Shown one piece after another: positions 53,371 through 63,146 of a stretch of 64,000 nucleotides of DNA (positions are counted from its first letter, which is position 1; every line of letters starts with the position of its first letter). The notes beneath the pieces were generated by a model. It was not told the DNA's origin and searched no databases. It saw only the letters and a list, made by a program, of their open reading frames with translations. The stretch covers positions 1,054,001 through 1,118,000 of the forward strand of contig JANEZZ010001904.1 of assembly GCA_026122225.1 (NCBI GenBank), given 5' to 3'. Made by a program: the position numbers and the translations under genes. This DNA comes from Heloderma charlesbogerti (taxonomy: Eukaryota > Chordata > Lepidosauria > Squamata > Helodermatidae).

Positions 53371-53985
53371 AAAGGATGTACGAATTGTGTACCTTCAGTG
53401 CCGCTTGACTTCCGCAGTTTGCGGCCAGTGCTATTTGCGTTCCCCCTTATTTTCACCGTCTTAGTCTACATAAATATTTATGTAGACTAAGATGGCTAAA
53501 AATAAGGAACGCAAATGGCGGCAGCCATAGCTGCCACCATTTGCATACGCTTTTTTTTTTAACCCAAATGTGATAGGCTACATAAGTCTTTACGTAGCCT
53601 ATCACAGCTGAATTCAGGGACGTAGCTGAATTCAGCTACGGCTGCTGCCATTTGCGTCCCTGCTAGCCAGCGGCCGGATGTCCGGCTGCTGGTGGAGCCG
53701 GCCGGCGGCTCCGTGGAAACCCCGCAGAGCGGACCTGGCCACGAGGATTCCGGGGGGAGGCGTGGCGCGCCTCCCCCCCAGCGAGGATTCCGGGGGGAGG
53801 GACGGAGCGCCTCCCCCCCCCCAGCAGAACCCAGTGGAGCCAGGTAAGTGGGGTTTCGTACACCCCTACGCATGACTGCTGGTTCCGCAGGACCTCGTGG
53901 TGCCATTCTGCAGAGGATTCCATGGCACGGACTGAAGGGAATTCGATCCCATTTCAGTCCGTGGTGGAATTCTCTGACATCCCTA
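53371..53985. mobile_element. Mosaic palindrome-core hAT-like element 14
   Basis: Starts AAAGGATGTACGAATTGTGT (two terminal substitutions) and ends AATTCTCTGACATCCCTA, with a perfect 8-bp duplication AGCAATAC (53363-53370, 53986-53993). Its first 65 bases and last 115 bases are the inverse of the right and left ends of the 13.57 kb foldback (CTTGACTTCCGCAGTTTGCG; CTTCAGTCCxxxGGAATTC region). Between them is the palindromic core: GTCTTAGTCTACATAAA palindrome (about 53458-53493), CAAATGGCGGCAGCC hairpin, one 36-bp palindrome (53570-53605), G/C-rich block, AGGTAAGT (53842-53849) and an internal terminus TTTCGTACACCCCTA at about 53,872. Confidence 0.9.
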
Positions 53986-54889
53986 AGCAATACTGACATC
54001 ACATAGTGATGCTGATTGAGAGTCAAGCTGCACAAACTCAAGTGCTTAGCATGGCCAGAGAACAAGCACTGTGGGGTAGCTTTTCCAGTGACAATAGGAA
54101 ATTCTGCATAAGAAGAATGAAAGCAACAACAGTCCAAAATGATTGATTTTTTTAAAAAAATTGCAACATCAGCATAGTGTCAAGAAAATTAGCAATGCAG
54201 AATGGTTTTTGTCATGCAAAGCTCCAGTAATCATAGTTTTCTTAGTCTAAGTGTTCACTATATAGGGGAAGCCATAGATAAATCTGTGTGCATTTTTCAA
54301 GCGTCTTTGTCTGGTTGTGGTTTCTCTCCTCCTAGAAATGCTTTTTCCCTGTGCCATCAAAAGGCAATTTAGAAGAACATAATTTCTTTCTCCATCTTTA
54401 TTCCAGGTTTGAAACAAAATTGAAACAGTATCTTATATGCTTTAACATGGTTATACTATGAACTGGAGATGAAATTGTGGTGTGTATATATAAAATACTG
54501 GGTAACCTGAACTGCTACAAATACAGGAAGATCAATTTTATCTTGTCAGTTAGCTTTAACAATAGATTTCTGCATGGCATTGCAAACAATAGACACTGTG
54601 TTCCTCTTGGGTGCTTGGAGCCTCCCAAAAACAATTCTCTGCATGCTGAAAGGATCCCCAGAGCTGTTCAGCAAAGCCCTCTCCCCATTCTACCTTCCGT
54701 GCTACATCTCCAATAACCCTGGCACATTTATCCGATGTCTTCTTTCCCCATATTCATGGTATGGAGCATCTTTGGTGGGTGGGGGGGTAGTCTGACCTCT
54801 TGGGAGTGGAGAGGAGTGTACTGCATGTTGTGACATGTGGGAGGGATTTACATTAATGGCAGTGACTGGGAGGTAAGATTTCAATGGAA
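53986..54889. other. Unassigned DNA
   Basis: No gene or named repeat recognised. Confidence 0.4.
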
Positions 54890-55345
54890 TTCTTTTTTTT
54901 CTAATGGCTTTATTTGCAATTATAATGAAAACAAAAAAAGAAAATGGGAAACACTTCTCACAACACCAATAATAATAAAACGAAGAAAAAAGAGTCAACA
55001 CGTCAATTTCAAATATATACATTAATATAAGCAGCCCATATGTCTAAATAAGCCACCAATGAAATTGACATTTGGAGGAGATATACGGTAAAGAACAGTG
55101 AGGTCTTCAGACCATTGTGTGATTGGCGGTAGATGTTTTATTTGTTCAAGCTTATAGTTCGAGTCTCTTTGCAGCTGTAAGGGCTCCCAAAGTCCTCTTT
55201 TGTGGTCCATCTGTTGATTCCCACATCACAGAAATATAATTTAAAAGTGCATGAACATCTGCAATTGTCACGGATTGAAACCAAATTCCTGTATGAGGAT
55301 CCATTCTCTCTGCAATACATAGAGCCTTATTTATAGACAGTCCCA
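54890..55345 (-). mobile_element. Retroposed 3' end with poly-A signal, source unclear
   Basis: On the minus strand the block ends in GCAAATAAAGCCATTAG followed by a poly-A run (the T run at 54,890-54,900). Upstream is a short frame (NYISVMWESTDGPQKRTLGA) with stops. This looks like the 3' end of an L1-type LINE or a processed transcript; I cannot identify the parent. Confidence 0.45.
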
Positions 55346-55741
55346 CGTAAGTGTATTTAGGTCCTGGCCTCAGCCTATGAAGTTTTGTGTTCCAGCTCTG
55401 AAGCCCAACTTCGGTTTGGTTTTGTTTCTAACTGAACCCACCTATCAACTCTGCCAGTCACTTCCTGCAATTGACAAAGCGGGCTATAGCCTATGAGGCT
55501 TGTGGGGCTCTTTAGTATCCACCACTGTGAGTTGGTATGAAGCTTCTGGATAGGCCAGGCATCAAACTAGGAGTCTGGTTTTCTGTTTTGTTTGATCAAC
55601 AGAGCAGTACCTGCTGTGCTTCAGATGCCAGCTGTGAGCTTCCCAAACCTTGTCAGGTTCTTGCCCTTTACCAGCTCAAGCCCCCAGCTCCAGCAGCTGA
55701 CCTCAGGGGCCTTGGTCACTCCCCCAGTAAGGCCCCATCCA

Positions 55742-55787
<46 letters not shown>

Positions 55788-55967
55788 CCCCTCCCCCTCC
55801 ACCACCCCCTCTCTGTGTGTACACCCAACATAGCCTTATCCACTTAGGAGACCATTTCATACATCTGATGAAGCGCGTTATGGCCCATGAAAACTTACAC
55901 CACAATACATTTATTACTCTTTAAGGATTCTTTATTATTTTATTTTATTTTTTGTTACAGTAGACCA
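55346..55967. repeat. Spacer with (TC)n tract and a dispersed amniote repeat end
   Basis: 55747-55787 is a pure CT run. 55860-55930 reads CATCTGATGAAGCGCGTTAT, GGCCCATGAAAACTTACACC and CTTTAAGGATTCTTTATTAT, a pattern I recognise from a widespread amniote repeat (TGATGAAG...CCCATGAAAGCTTA...TCTTTAAGGTG). The rest is unassigned. Confidence 0.55.
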
Positions 55968-56093
55968 GGGGTGGGCAACTAGTGGCCCTCCAGATGTTTT
56001 GCTTCACAGCTCCCATCATCCCTCACCCTTAGCTGTGCTGTGATGGGAGTTGTAGGCCAAAACAAGTTGCCTGCCCCTGCAATAGACAATTTC
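55968..56093. mobile_element. Short palindromic MITE, copy 7 (GGCAACTAGTGGCC subtype)
   Basis: GGGGTGGGCAACTAGTGGCC at the left and AAACAAGTTGCCTGCCCC at the right, around CATCATCCCTCACCCTTAGC and GATGGGAGTTGTAGG. Confidence 0.85.
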
Positions 56094-57035
56094 TTCTTTC
56101 CCTGTAGAATTTATATTGGATTCTTTCCTCCCACCCCTGAATAAATATATCTCCATCTATATCCTGCATTTCTTTGCTACAGATTTGTAACAATAGAAAA
56201 ATCTCTTAATAAGTCATATATATTTTAATAGCTCTTCAGCCTTTGATGAACCGTAAAAGTATCTGTACTATTTCAAACGGCCCAGTGTGCCTCAGATGCA
56301 TTTGTCATAGGGGGATGAAGAGTAGGAGGAGCCCTGAAATCCTCTGTTAAACCTTTAATGCACTTTAATGCTTAAAGGAAATCTTTCAAAATAAATGTGG
56401 GATCCCTACATAATAGATTAGTTCCAGTAACCATAAATGAGACAGGAAAGGTTAAAAAGGTCTGCTAGTTCTTTTTAAAATGTGGTAGTTGCATCTTTTC
56501 CTGCCCTGAAATATTCAGAAAAGTAGGTTAGAGAATTCTGATTTTGTTTTAGAAAAGGATGGTCCTGTTCCAAACAAATAAAGACTGCTTAGATTACCTG
56601 TGTGCATGTGTGTGTGTGAGAGAGAGTTTGAATTCAAATTTCAAACCAAACTGACACCAGTTACACACCCTTAAGACCACCTGTTTCAGTGTGAACATGT
56701 GCATGTGTGACTGAATGTCATAGGTGCCTTGCTGCTAGATGTGATCAAGTTCCATATTCCAGTGTTGTATTTCCAGCAGCAGACAGCCAGATGCCCTAGG
56801 AAACTCACAAATAGTGTTTGATGCTATTACCCCATATTATTTATTCTGAGCAACAGCTAATCAGAGAGAGATCACCTCTGAACATGGTGGTACCATGCAG
56901 CAAACATGGCTATTCTCCTCCACAAATTTGTTTATAATGTTGATACCTAAGGGCCAAACTAAACCTTCTTCTAATCACGTATGGTAGAGCTATGTGTGAC
57001 TGGTTTCTTTTTCTCCAGTGAAAGTGTGTGTGGAC
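56094..57035. other. Unassigned AT-rich DNA
   Basis: Nothing recognised; short (GT)n(GA)n tract at 56,606-56,627. Confidence 0.4.
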
Positions 57036-57288
57036 TCAATTTGGATTGGGACTGTGGTGCTTGGGGGAGGTGATAAACATTCCCCCACCTTTTGTTGTCC
57101 TAAAATTCCACCCCCCCCCCGTGGGGTATTTTAAAAAAGCCTCAATTGACTCTTTTTTTAATTATTATTTTAAGTTCCCAACCCCAGAGGGTGTTTGCGG
57201 AATTTCAGGATGAAAATGGGTGGGGTGGGAAGGGTTAATCTCCCCCCCCATAGAGCGCCATGGTCCCGATCCAAATCGTGGCTGCATG
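57036..57288. mobile_element. Foldback MITE (AATTTGGATTGGGACTGTGG type), copy 2
   Basis: Left AATTTGGATTGGGACTGTGG, right GCCATGGTCCCGATCCAAAT. Inner arms pair GGGGGAGGTGATAAACATTC with GGTTAATCTCCCCCCC and CCTAAAATTCCACCCCCC with GATGAAAATGGGTGGGG. Non-coding. Confidence 0.8.
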
Positions 57289-58169
57289 TGTTTACACTGG
57301 AGTAAAGAAACCTATCTCCCGTAGCTCCACTATCCGTGATTAGAAGAAGACTTAGTTTGGCCCTTAGCTGAAGTTAGTTTGTGATTATATGTGAAGTTGA
57401 TCCATGATTATTCTGTGGACAATATAACAGGTGAACTTCCATTCATTACTGATTATTTTTCAAGTCACCTGTGTCAAACATAGTGTTGAGCGGCTGCCAG
57501 ATTTCCCTGCAGAAGCTCCTGTTAAGCAGGGTTATACCATAGTGTAGTGTTGCTTCTTTGGGCTGTAGGGTGCCAAAATGGCAGCCGGAGATCTTTTTAA
57601 GCAGAGATGCCATGGACTGAATCTGGGTGTTCTGTCTGCAAAGCACATGCTGTGCCCACTCCCCTGTCCGTCCGTCTTTTATCTCCCAATTTATCTCCAA
57701 TGTTATGGTGAGGATGTTCTATGAGACGGTGAGTCAGAGAAGTTTGTTGAAATCTGCCAGAATGATCACACAATGAGGAGGGTGGCAGCTATGTTCCATT
57801 CTGCAAAGAAACAAAAACTGTTTGTTCAGCCTAGGAAGACATCTGTCAGATTTCTTTCCATCTAGGCAAGCTCGGCTTCTCTTTGGCTCGTGCCGCTCAG
57901 ACTTTGTGTGACGAGCGTACCAAATCGGATCTGGTATTTACAGGTCTTTTTATACTTCGCACACTGCTGCCTGCATTTTCACCCCCTCCTACTGTCATTT
58001 CTACATCAGTTGCTTGCATGGTTTTCACTCCGAGTTAACTGGTTTTTACAGCACAGCTGTGTTCAGCAGTGAATAGCCAACCATCCCTGGCTACTTTGTT
58101 CGTTTGCAGCCCTCCAAGACGGGTATGGGAAGCTTGCATTGATTCTGAACAGTTGAAAACATTCTTTCA
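57289..58169 (-). other. Mostly unassigned, with a SINE fragment at 57,590-57,662
   Basis: CCATGGACTGAATCTGGGTG and GTCTGCAAAGCACATGCTGT are the inverse of the tRNA-like SINE head (B box eroded). The rest is unassigned. Confidence 0.5.
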
Positions 58170-58570
58170 TACTCTGAGGGCTCCTTCACACTGGGCTTTT
58201 ATCCTACAATTGAGATTGCTCCTTCATAGAAGTTTGCGGGCTCTTTACATGATGCTGGGATCATTCAGGACATCTCTTGCTCTAAGTGCCCTTTGTTCCA
58301 TTTTTAGATAGATTTCAGATAATGAGCTATCTAATTACCCTGTTGTGTTCCGCTTCAGTTTCCTCCGTGAAAAGTGTTAAAGCAGCAAGAAGAGGAGCGA
58401 GATCAATGAAAGATAATGGAAGACTCAGATACGGGGAGAAGGAAGGGGGAAGAGGAGGGGGGAAAGGGATCATGTGTAAAGTCAGTCAGTTGTGATCCTG
58501 CATTTAAAGTGGAAGCAGAAAGCCCCATTTTAAATGCAGGATTTTAGGCTGGTGCAGAGATGCCCTGAAG
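58170..58570. mobile_element. MITE with TTTGCGGGCTCTTTACATGATG core, copy 5
   Basis: GGGCTTTTATCCTACAATTG, AGAAGTTTGCGGGCTCTTTA, AGATAATGAGCTATCTAATT and GATCCTGCATTTAAAGTGGA; best preserved partner of the 35.24 kb copy. Confidence 0.75.
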
Positions 58571-58892
58571 CTGGGATGACCAACTCACATGACCCTAAGG
58601 TCAGGATCTGGCCTGTGATTGCCCTATCAAAGTTTAATTAAGGCATGGTAAAAAAAAAGTTGTCCAAGGTTTCCCTTGTAAGGAAGAAAACAGTCCCCCT
58701 CCCCCCGCAAGCTTTCACACTTCGTTAACCTCTCACTTTGATTTTGTATGCAACATATACATAGTATGCACTTGCAGGCAATGCTTTGCTCTATAACTGG
58801 CAAGCCTTTACTGGTAGATGGTGCCATCTTTATTGTGGGCCTTGGGTAGAGCTTAGTTTGAGAGGCAAAATACACTTCTGGACCCCCAAGGC

Positions 58893-59290
58893 CTTTGTGT
58901 AGGGTGCCCAGGTGTCTTCTGCTTTGGAGAGCCGACAGAGGGCAATCCTGTATCTGAAGATGCCCTCTATTTGAAGAGGTGCCCGATCCAAGGCCAGTTT
59001 AAAGTCAAAGGACCATCAGAAGGAAGGGATGGGCCTTGAAGTTGCTCATCAGTGGTTAGCACCTGGACAGAAGATGGAACAGGCATCAGAGGCACACAGG
59101 TCACCTGGCCACAGTCTTCTGTACTATGGTGAGATGAATTGTATTTCTATTTAAATTATGGATGTTATTTCTATATGTGCCCCTGCATGCAGAAATATAC
59201 GAATGCAAAGGTTATGCAAAGTGGTGTCCTCTTTTTATGGTGATGCATTTCCCCTTGTTTAGTGATGTGTAAGTGGCCACACTACCTCTG
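58893..59290. repeat. Dispersed repeat shared with 49.8-50.2 kb (copy 2)
   Basis: GTAGGGTGCCCAGGTG, GGCCAGTTTAAAGTCAAAGG, GTTAGCACCTGGACAGAAGA, GTATTTCTATTTAAATTATG and GTGATGTGTAAGTGGCCACA in the same order as copy 1. Confidence 0.65.
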
Positions 59291-59780
59291 TGAACAATAA
59301 GTGATTCCCCTGAGAATGCAGATACCGATATTCCTATTGGAGGAGACAGAAAACGTTCACTGTGACTTGAAGGCATGGGAGATAGTACAACGTTAGGGTC
59401 CAAAGGCCCCAGGTGGACAATGAGAGAAGCAAAGGAAGCCTGGTGATGGCTAGGTGTTGGAGCGCATTCTGTCCCTCTGGCCCAAGAACGTTTGCAAGTT
59501 GTAACTCTCTTTGATTTACTTGAAACTCCCCAGAAGTTTGACCCACGCAGGAAGGAACCTCAAAATTTCACTTCAGGACAAATTTGGCTACTTGGGTGAT
59601 GGCTTTTCATTAGACTAACATTTGGCTGTTAAGACTAGTTTCACTTTGCTTTCTGTTTGTTAGTAGTTTTGTCTAGGCAGGAACCAGAAAATGTTTTGCT
59701 TTGGCTCCCATAAAGTTCTCAATCTCAATACCTGTTCTAATTGGCGTCTGTGTGGAATGATTACAAAATGAACATAGGAA
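59291..59780. other. Unassigned DNA
   Basis: Nothing recognised. Confidence 0.4.
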
Positions 59781-59996
59781 CAGTGGAGGCTAGTGGCTGA
59801 TTTCACTTCTGTGAATCCATCCTGGGTTTCCGTCAGAACCAGCCAGAACACTAAAGCAGCTATCCGAGGTGCTGAACTTCATCCCCCAATTGTGTTCAGC
59901 ACATTGGATAGCACCTTTAGAGCTCTGGCTGGTTTTGGCTGAAACCCAAGATTGGAATCACAGCCCCACCAAAACCAGAGCTAGCAGCCTCCACTG
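59781..59996. mobile_element. Foldback MITE (CAGTGGAGGCTxGTGGCT), copy 2
   Basis: Starts CAGTGGAGGCTAGTGGCTGA, ends AGCTAGCAGCCTCCACTG, with 8-bp duplications CATAGGAA (59773-59780) and CATAGGAG (59997-60004). Inner arms GGGTTTCCGTCAGAACCAGC and CTGGCTGGTTTTGGCTGAAA pair. The CAGTGG ends and the 8-bp duplication indicate a hAT-type MITE. Confidence 0.9.
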
Positions 59997-60019
59997 CATA
60001 GGAGTCTGCAATATACTGA

Positions 60020-60205
60020 CCTGGATAGCTGGTCCGTTTAGCCTAGTAGTGTCTAGTCTGATGGGCAGCAGCTTTGCAAAGCCTTGGACGGAAATCTTTC
60101 CCAACCCTGCTGGCTGAGGTAGTTTTCAACAGGAGATGTCATATTGAGGCTGGGGTGCTTGCATGACAAGCAGGTGCACTGCCCACTAAGCTATGGCTAA
60201 GTGGT
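60020..60205 (-). mobile_element. tRNA-derived SINE, copy 3
   Basis: GTCCGTTTAGCCTAGTAGTG, GGGCAGCAGCTTTGCAAAGC, CTTTCCCAACCCTGCTGGCT and GCATGACAAGCAGGTGCACT follow the order of the 39.6 kb SINE, ending in an inverse tRNA-like head. Confidence 0.7.
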
Positions 60206-60654
60206 ATGTGAGCTCATAATTATGTCTGCCTCTTATTTCATCGTTAATAATAACACTTGAAGAGAGAATTTACTTTGCAAACTGTGCTGAAATGCCAAGT
60301 TCCACAGATACAATGTATGGAAATGGAATTACTGTTGCTGGCATTGGTGGCTAATGCTTTTAGCAAGTGTGTGTCGTAAGTGAGGCATGAACTTTGGCAT
60401 GGTGTCACTCCAGCACACACTGATTTATAAGCAGCTCCAGGTGCCTCGGTGTGGCTCTGTCCCTAATCTGTTGAGCTGGGGAGCAAGTGATGGTGTAGAA
60501 CTAGTAAGGCAAGGTGGGAGTGTGCGTCTGATGTGGTGCATGACGTAGAATTTTCCAGATGAGCTGGCGGTGTTGTGTAGTAAGTTTTTCTGCCCCCTGC
60601 TTTGCATGACTGGCAGGAATTCATTATTAATGACCCCTGTTTATGTGGTGAATC
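60206..60654. other. Unassigned DNA
   Basis: Nothing recognised. Confidence 0.4.
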
Positions 60655-60770
60655 CTACTTAATATTTATACATTCATTCATTCCTTCCATTCCATTTCTA
60701 TATCGCCCAATAGCCGAAGCTCTCCGGGCGGTTCGCAAAAATGAATGCAGTTGGGGGACTATAACATCTA
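60655..60770 (-). mobile_element. L2-group LINE 3' tail
   Basis: CCATTTCTATATCGCCCAAT, AGCCGAAGCTCTCCGGGCGG is the inverse of the L2 end (CCGCCCGGAGAGCTTCGGCT). Confidence 0.88.
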
Positions 60771-61648
60771 GCTTACTTCTGTATGCATTGAATGGGACAG
60801 TATAGTTCTGTTTTAGTACCTATGGATTTTACCAGGATTACTGAAAATCACTCAAAATGACCAGTATGTGTGTAGGGAAACTTTTCAGATTAGAGGTGTG
60901 TGTGCATGCGCGTGTGCATGTGGCTATGAGACATATTGTCGGTGGATGGAAGTTCCATTATTCAATACCCATGCACTATCATTGAAATCTTATTGTCTTC
61001 CTTTTGGTTTCTGCTGCTAAATCCTGAATGTAAGCTATGGTAGTGTGGGTGGAAGTACAGTATATTCTCATGTATTATATATACACACAGCCAACACAAA
61101 GTGCTCCTCAAATCAAATGGTCCTGCATAATGTGCTTTTGAAAACATCACTGCATGTTTTTTATGTACCATTTCAAAAGCCATTAGGGAGAATGCATCAG
61201 ATGTACATAGATGTTACAAGTGATGATCCAGTGATTCAAAACCTAACAGAGTTAGCTCAGAAAATTTCATATTTGCTTTTGAAAGAACACTTTCACTTTT
61301 TTCTTGTTTATGACCCATAATGTTTTGTATTATTTTTGTTATTCATGTCCCTGGTGCAAAATCTAGCTGCTTGATCTTATCTGGTAGCACCTGATAATGC
61401 CTGCTTCTTTTTTTGTTAAAGGAAGTGAGTTTCTAGTCCTCATGATTTTAGGCTGAAGGATGATGTAAACATGCAGACTGTGATCCCTATAAGCTGCAAT
61501 ATTCTGGGGGTGGAGATTCTGTGCCCAGTTTGACACAAGCCTTTCTCCTACGATTTTATGACATAACATTGATCAGAGATATAAAAGCAAGTTTCTGGGT
61601 TTTGTCACTTTTTCATACTTTTGCATTGCTGTATTGCTTGGTGGAGGG
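60771..61648. other. Unassigned DNA
   Basis: Nothing recognised. The 91-residue frame at 61,045-61,320 shows no domain. Confidence 0.4.
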
Positions 61649-62060
61649 AGCAATCCTATGGCCACTAGACAGTTGCTAGACAGCCATAGGGTATGCTGTT
61701 TTCCGGGAACCGACCTCAGAGTGCAGGTTCCGATGTCGGTTTCCGGAAAACTGACCTCCCCCCAATTCCGTGCTGCCTCAGGGGCAGCGTGGAACAGCCC
61801 CATCCTCTGCACTTGCAAGAGGAGTGTGGAGGGGCCAGAAAGGGGTGTGGCTGGGGGCATGCCAGGGCGGGGAGATCGTGGCTGCCTGTACAACACATCC
61901 AATGTGTCGTACAGCATCCTCCTTCCCCGCTCCGTCCTCCTGTGGCTAGCCGAAAAAGCAGGGCAGGAGGAGCGTGGAGGGCACGATCCCCTCTGTGCTT
62001 CTCCTTCCCTGCTTTGGATAGGCAGTTGCCTATGAGTATCTAGATAGGATTGTGCCCTAA
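61649..62060. mobile_element. G/C-rich foldback MITE (CAATCCTAT ends)
   Basis: GAGCAATCCTATGGCCACTA at the left and AGATAGGATTGTGCCCTAAG at the right are inverted. A strong hairpin GTTTTCCGGGAACCGAC / GTCGGTTTCCGGAAAAC lies at 61,698-61,751. The ends resemble the CAATCCTATGC palindromic MITE at 44.16 kb but the core differs. Confidence 0.65.
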
Positions 62061-62479
62061 GAAGCAGAACAAAAAGTGGGGCTATGTAGATAGTTCATTG
62101 ATCGGCTACAGAAGGCCGTGATCAGGACTTGGAGTTGGGTAAAATTTGCTATTCCAAAAAAACAAACAAAAAGAAAACCCCACAAAAAACGAACTGGAAA
62201 TATCAGAGGCAGGTTTAATTTCACCCCAGTGATGTTCTTGAGAACAAACCTTTGCTTTCTCACATAAGTGAATAGATTAGTGGGAAATGTAGGCCTGGTT
62301 CACACATGCATGAACATCACTAGATCTTTCATCTCATACTCACACTGACCCTCAGCTGAACATGGGAACTGTCTGAACTGCAAAGTATTGTGTACAAAAT
62401 GGTTTACTGGGTTGTTTGAAAATTCTATCTGTAGTGATTAATTGGTGAAGGTTCATTTATATAGCAAGTCATCAGTTGT
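62061..62479. other. Unassigned DNA
   Basis: Nothing recognised. Confidence 0.4.
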
Positions 62480-62860
62480 TGTTTTTTACAACATCTATAA
62501 ACTGCTCTGCATCTAAAAAATATTTCCAGTTGGTGAACAATGGAAAACAAGTCAATATACAGAAGCAGAATAAAAATATTTAAAAGCAAATTATACCAAT
62601 AAAACCATAGTTGGTCTTTTTTGAGGGAAGGCTTGTTTTTTTTTTAAAAAAAATGTCTTTGTCACTGAAAACAGAGGAGCCAGCCTAATATCAACTGGCA
62701 GGGAATTCCACATAGTGGGAGCCGGTACACTAAAAGCTGTACTCCGAGCAGACTCAAAACGGACTTTGATGTTACTAGCTACTCAGTGAGTGATGAATAT
62801 GCAGGTGTCAGCTAGGCTTTAGATGATAAAGGCTATCATCCTTAGGGGAGATCCAGAATG
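62480..62860 (-). mobile_element. L2/CR1-group LINE 3' region, degenerate
   Basis: AATTCCACATAGTGGGAGCC at 62,704-62,723 and nearby text match, on the minus strand, the C-terminal LWNSLP region of L2 (compare GAGTTCCACAGAGTGGGGGC at 50,635). The AT-rich part before it is the 3' UTR. Confidence 0.7.
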
Positions 62861-62934
62861 AAACTGGATGGGATGTGAGAGTTCCATAACTGGAACTCCC
62901 TATGTCCTTTATTTATTTTACAAAAAGTAGTGAG

Positions 62935-63146
62935 GGTGATTTGGATCACGATCATGGTGTGGTGGCAAAGAGTTAGACCCCTCCCTTTACCCCTGCTTCT
63001 GAAACCCTGATCCAAATTCCCATCCCATAAAATGGCAAGTTGTGGGCCGCTTGCCAAGCAGGGGAGGGGGTCAAGCGTGGTCCGGGGACCAGCGAGTGAG
63101 GCCTGGGCAGGTGTCTGGAGAACAGGGGTGGGTTCGCACATCCCTA
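62935..63146. mobile_element. Foldback-MITE fragment and a truncated TAGGGATG-type end
   Basis: GATTTGGATCACGATCATGG and CTGATCCAAATTCCCATCCC (to about 63,025) are ends of the 57 kb foldback family. The following block ends GGTTCGCACATCCCTA (63,131-63,146), the right terminus of the hAT-like family, with no matching left end. Confidence 0.55.

Noticed and set aside
54890..55345. Processed pseudogene of a host gene
   Set aside because: A poly-A signal and tail are present but the short frame matches no protein I recognise; kept only as a retroposed 3' end of unknown origin.
61045..61320. 91-residue frame as a possible exon
   Set aside because: No recognisable domain, AT-rich codon pattern, and no clear splice sites.
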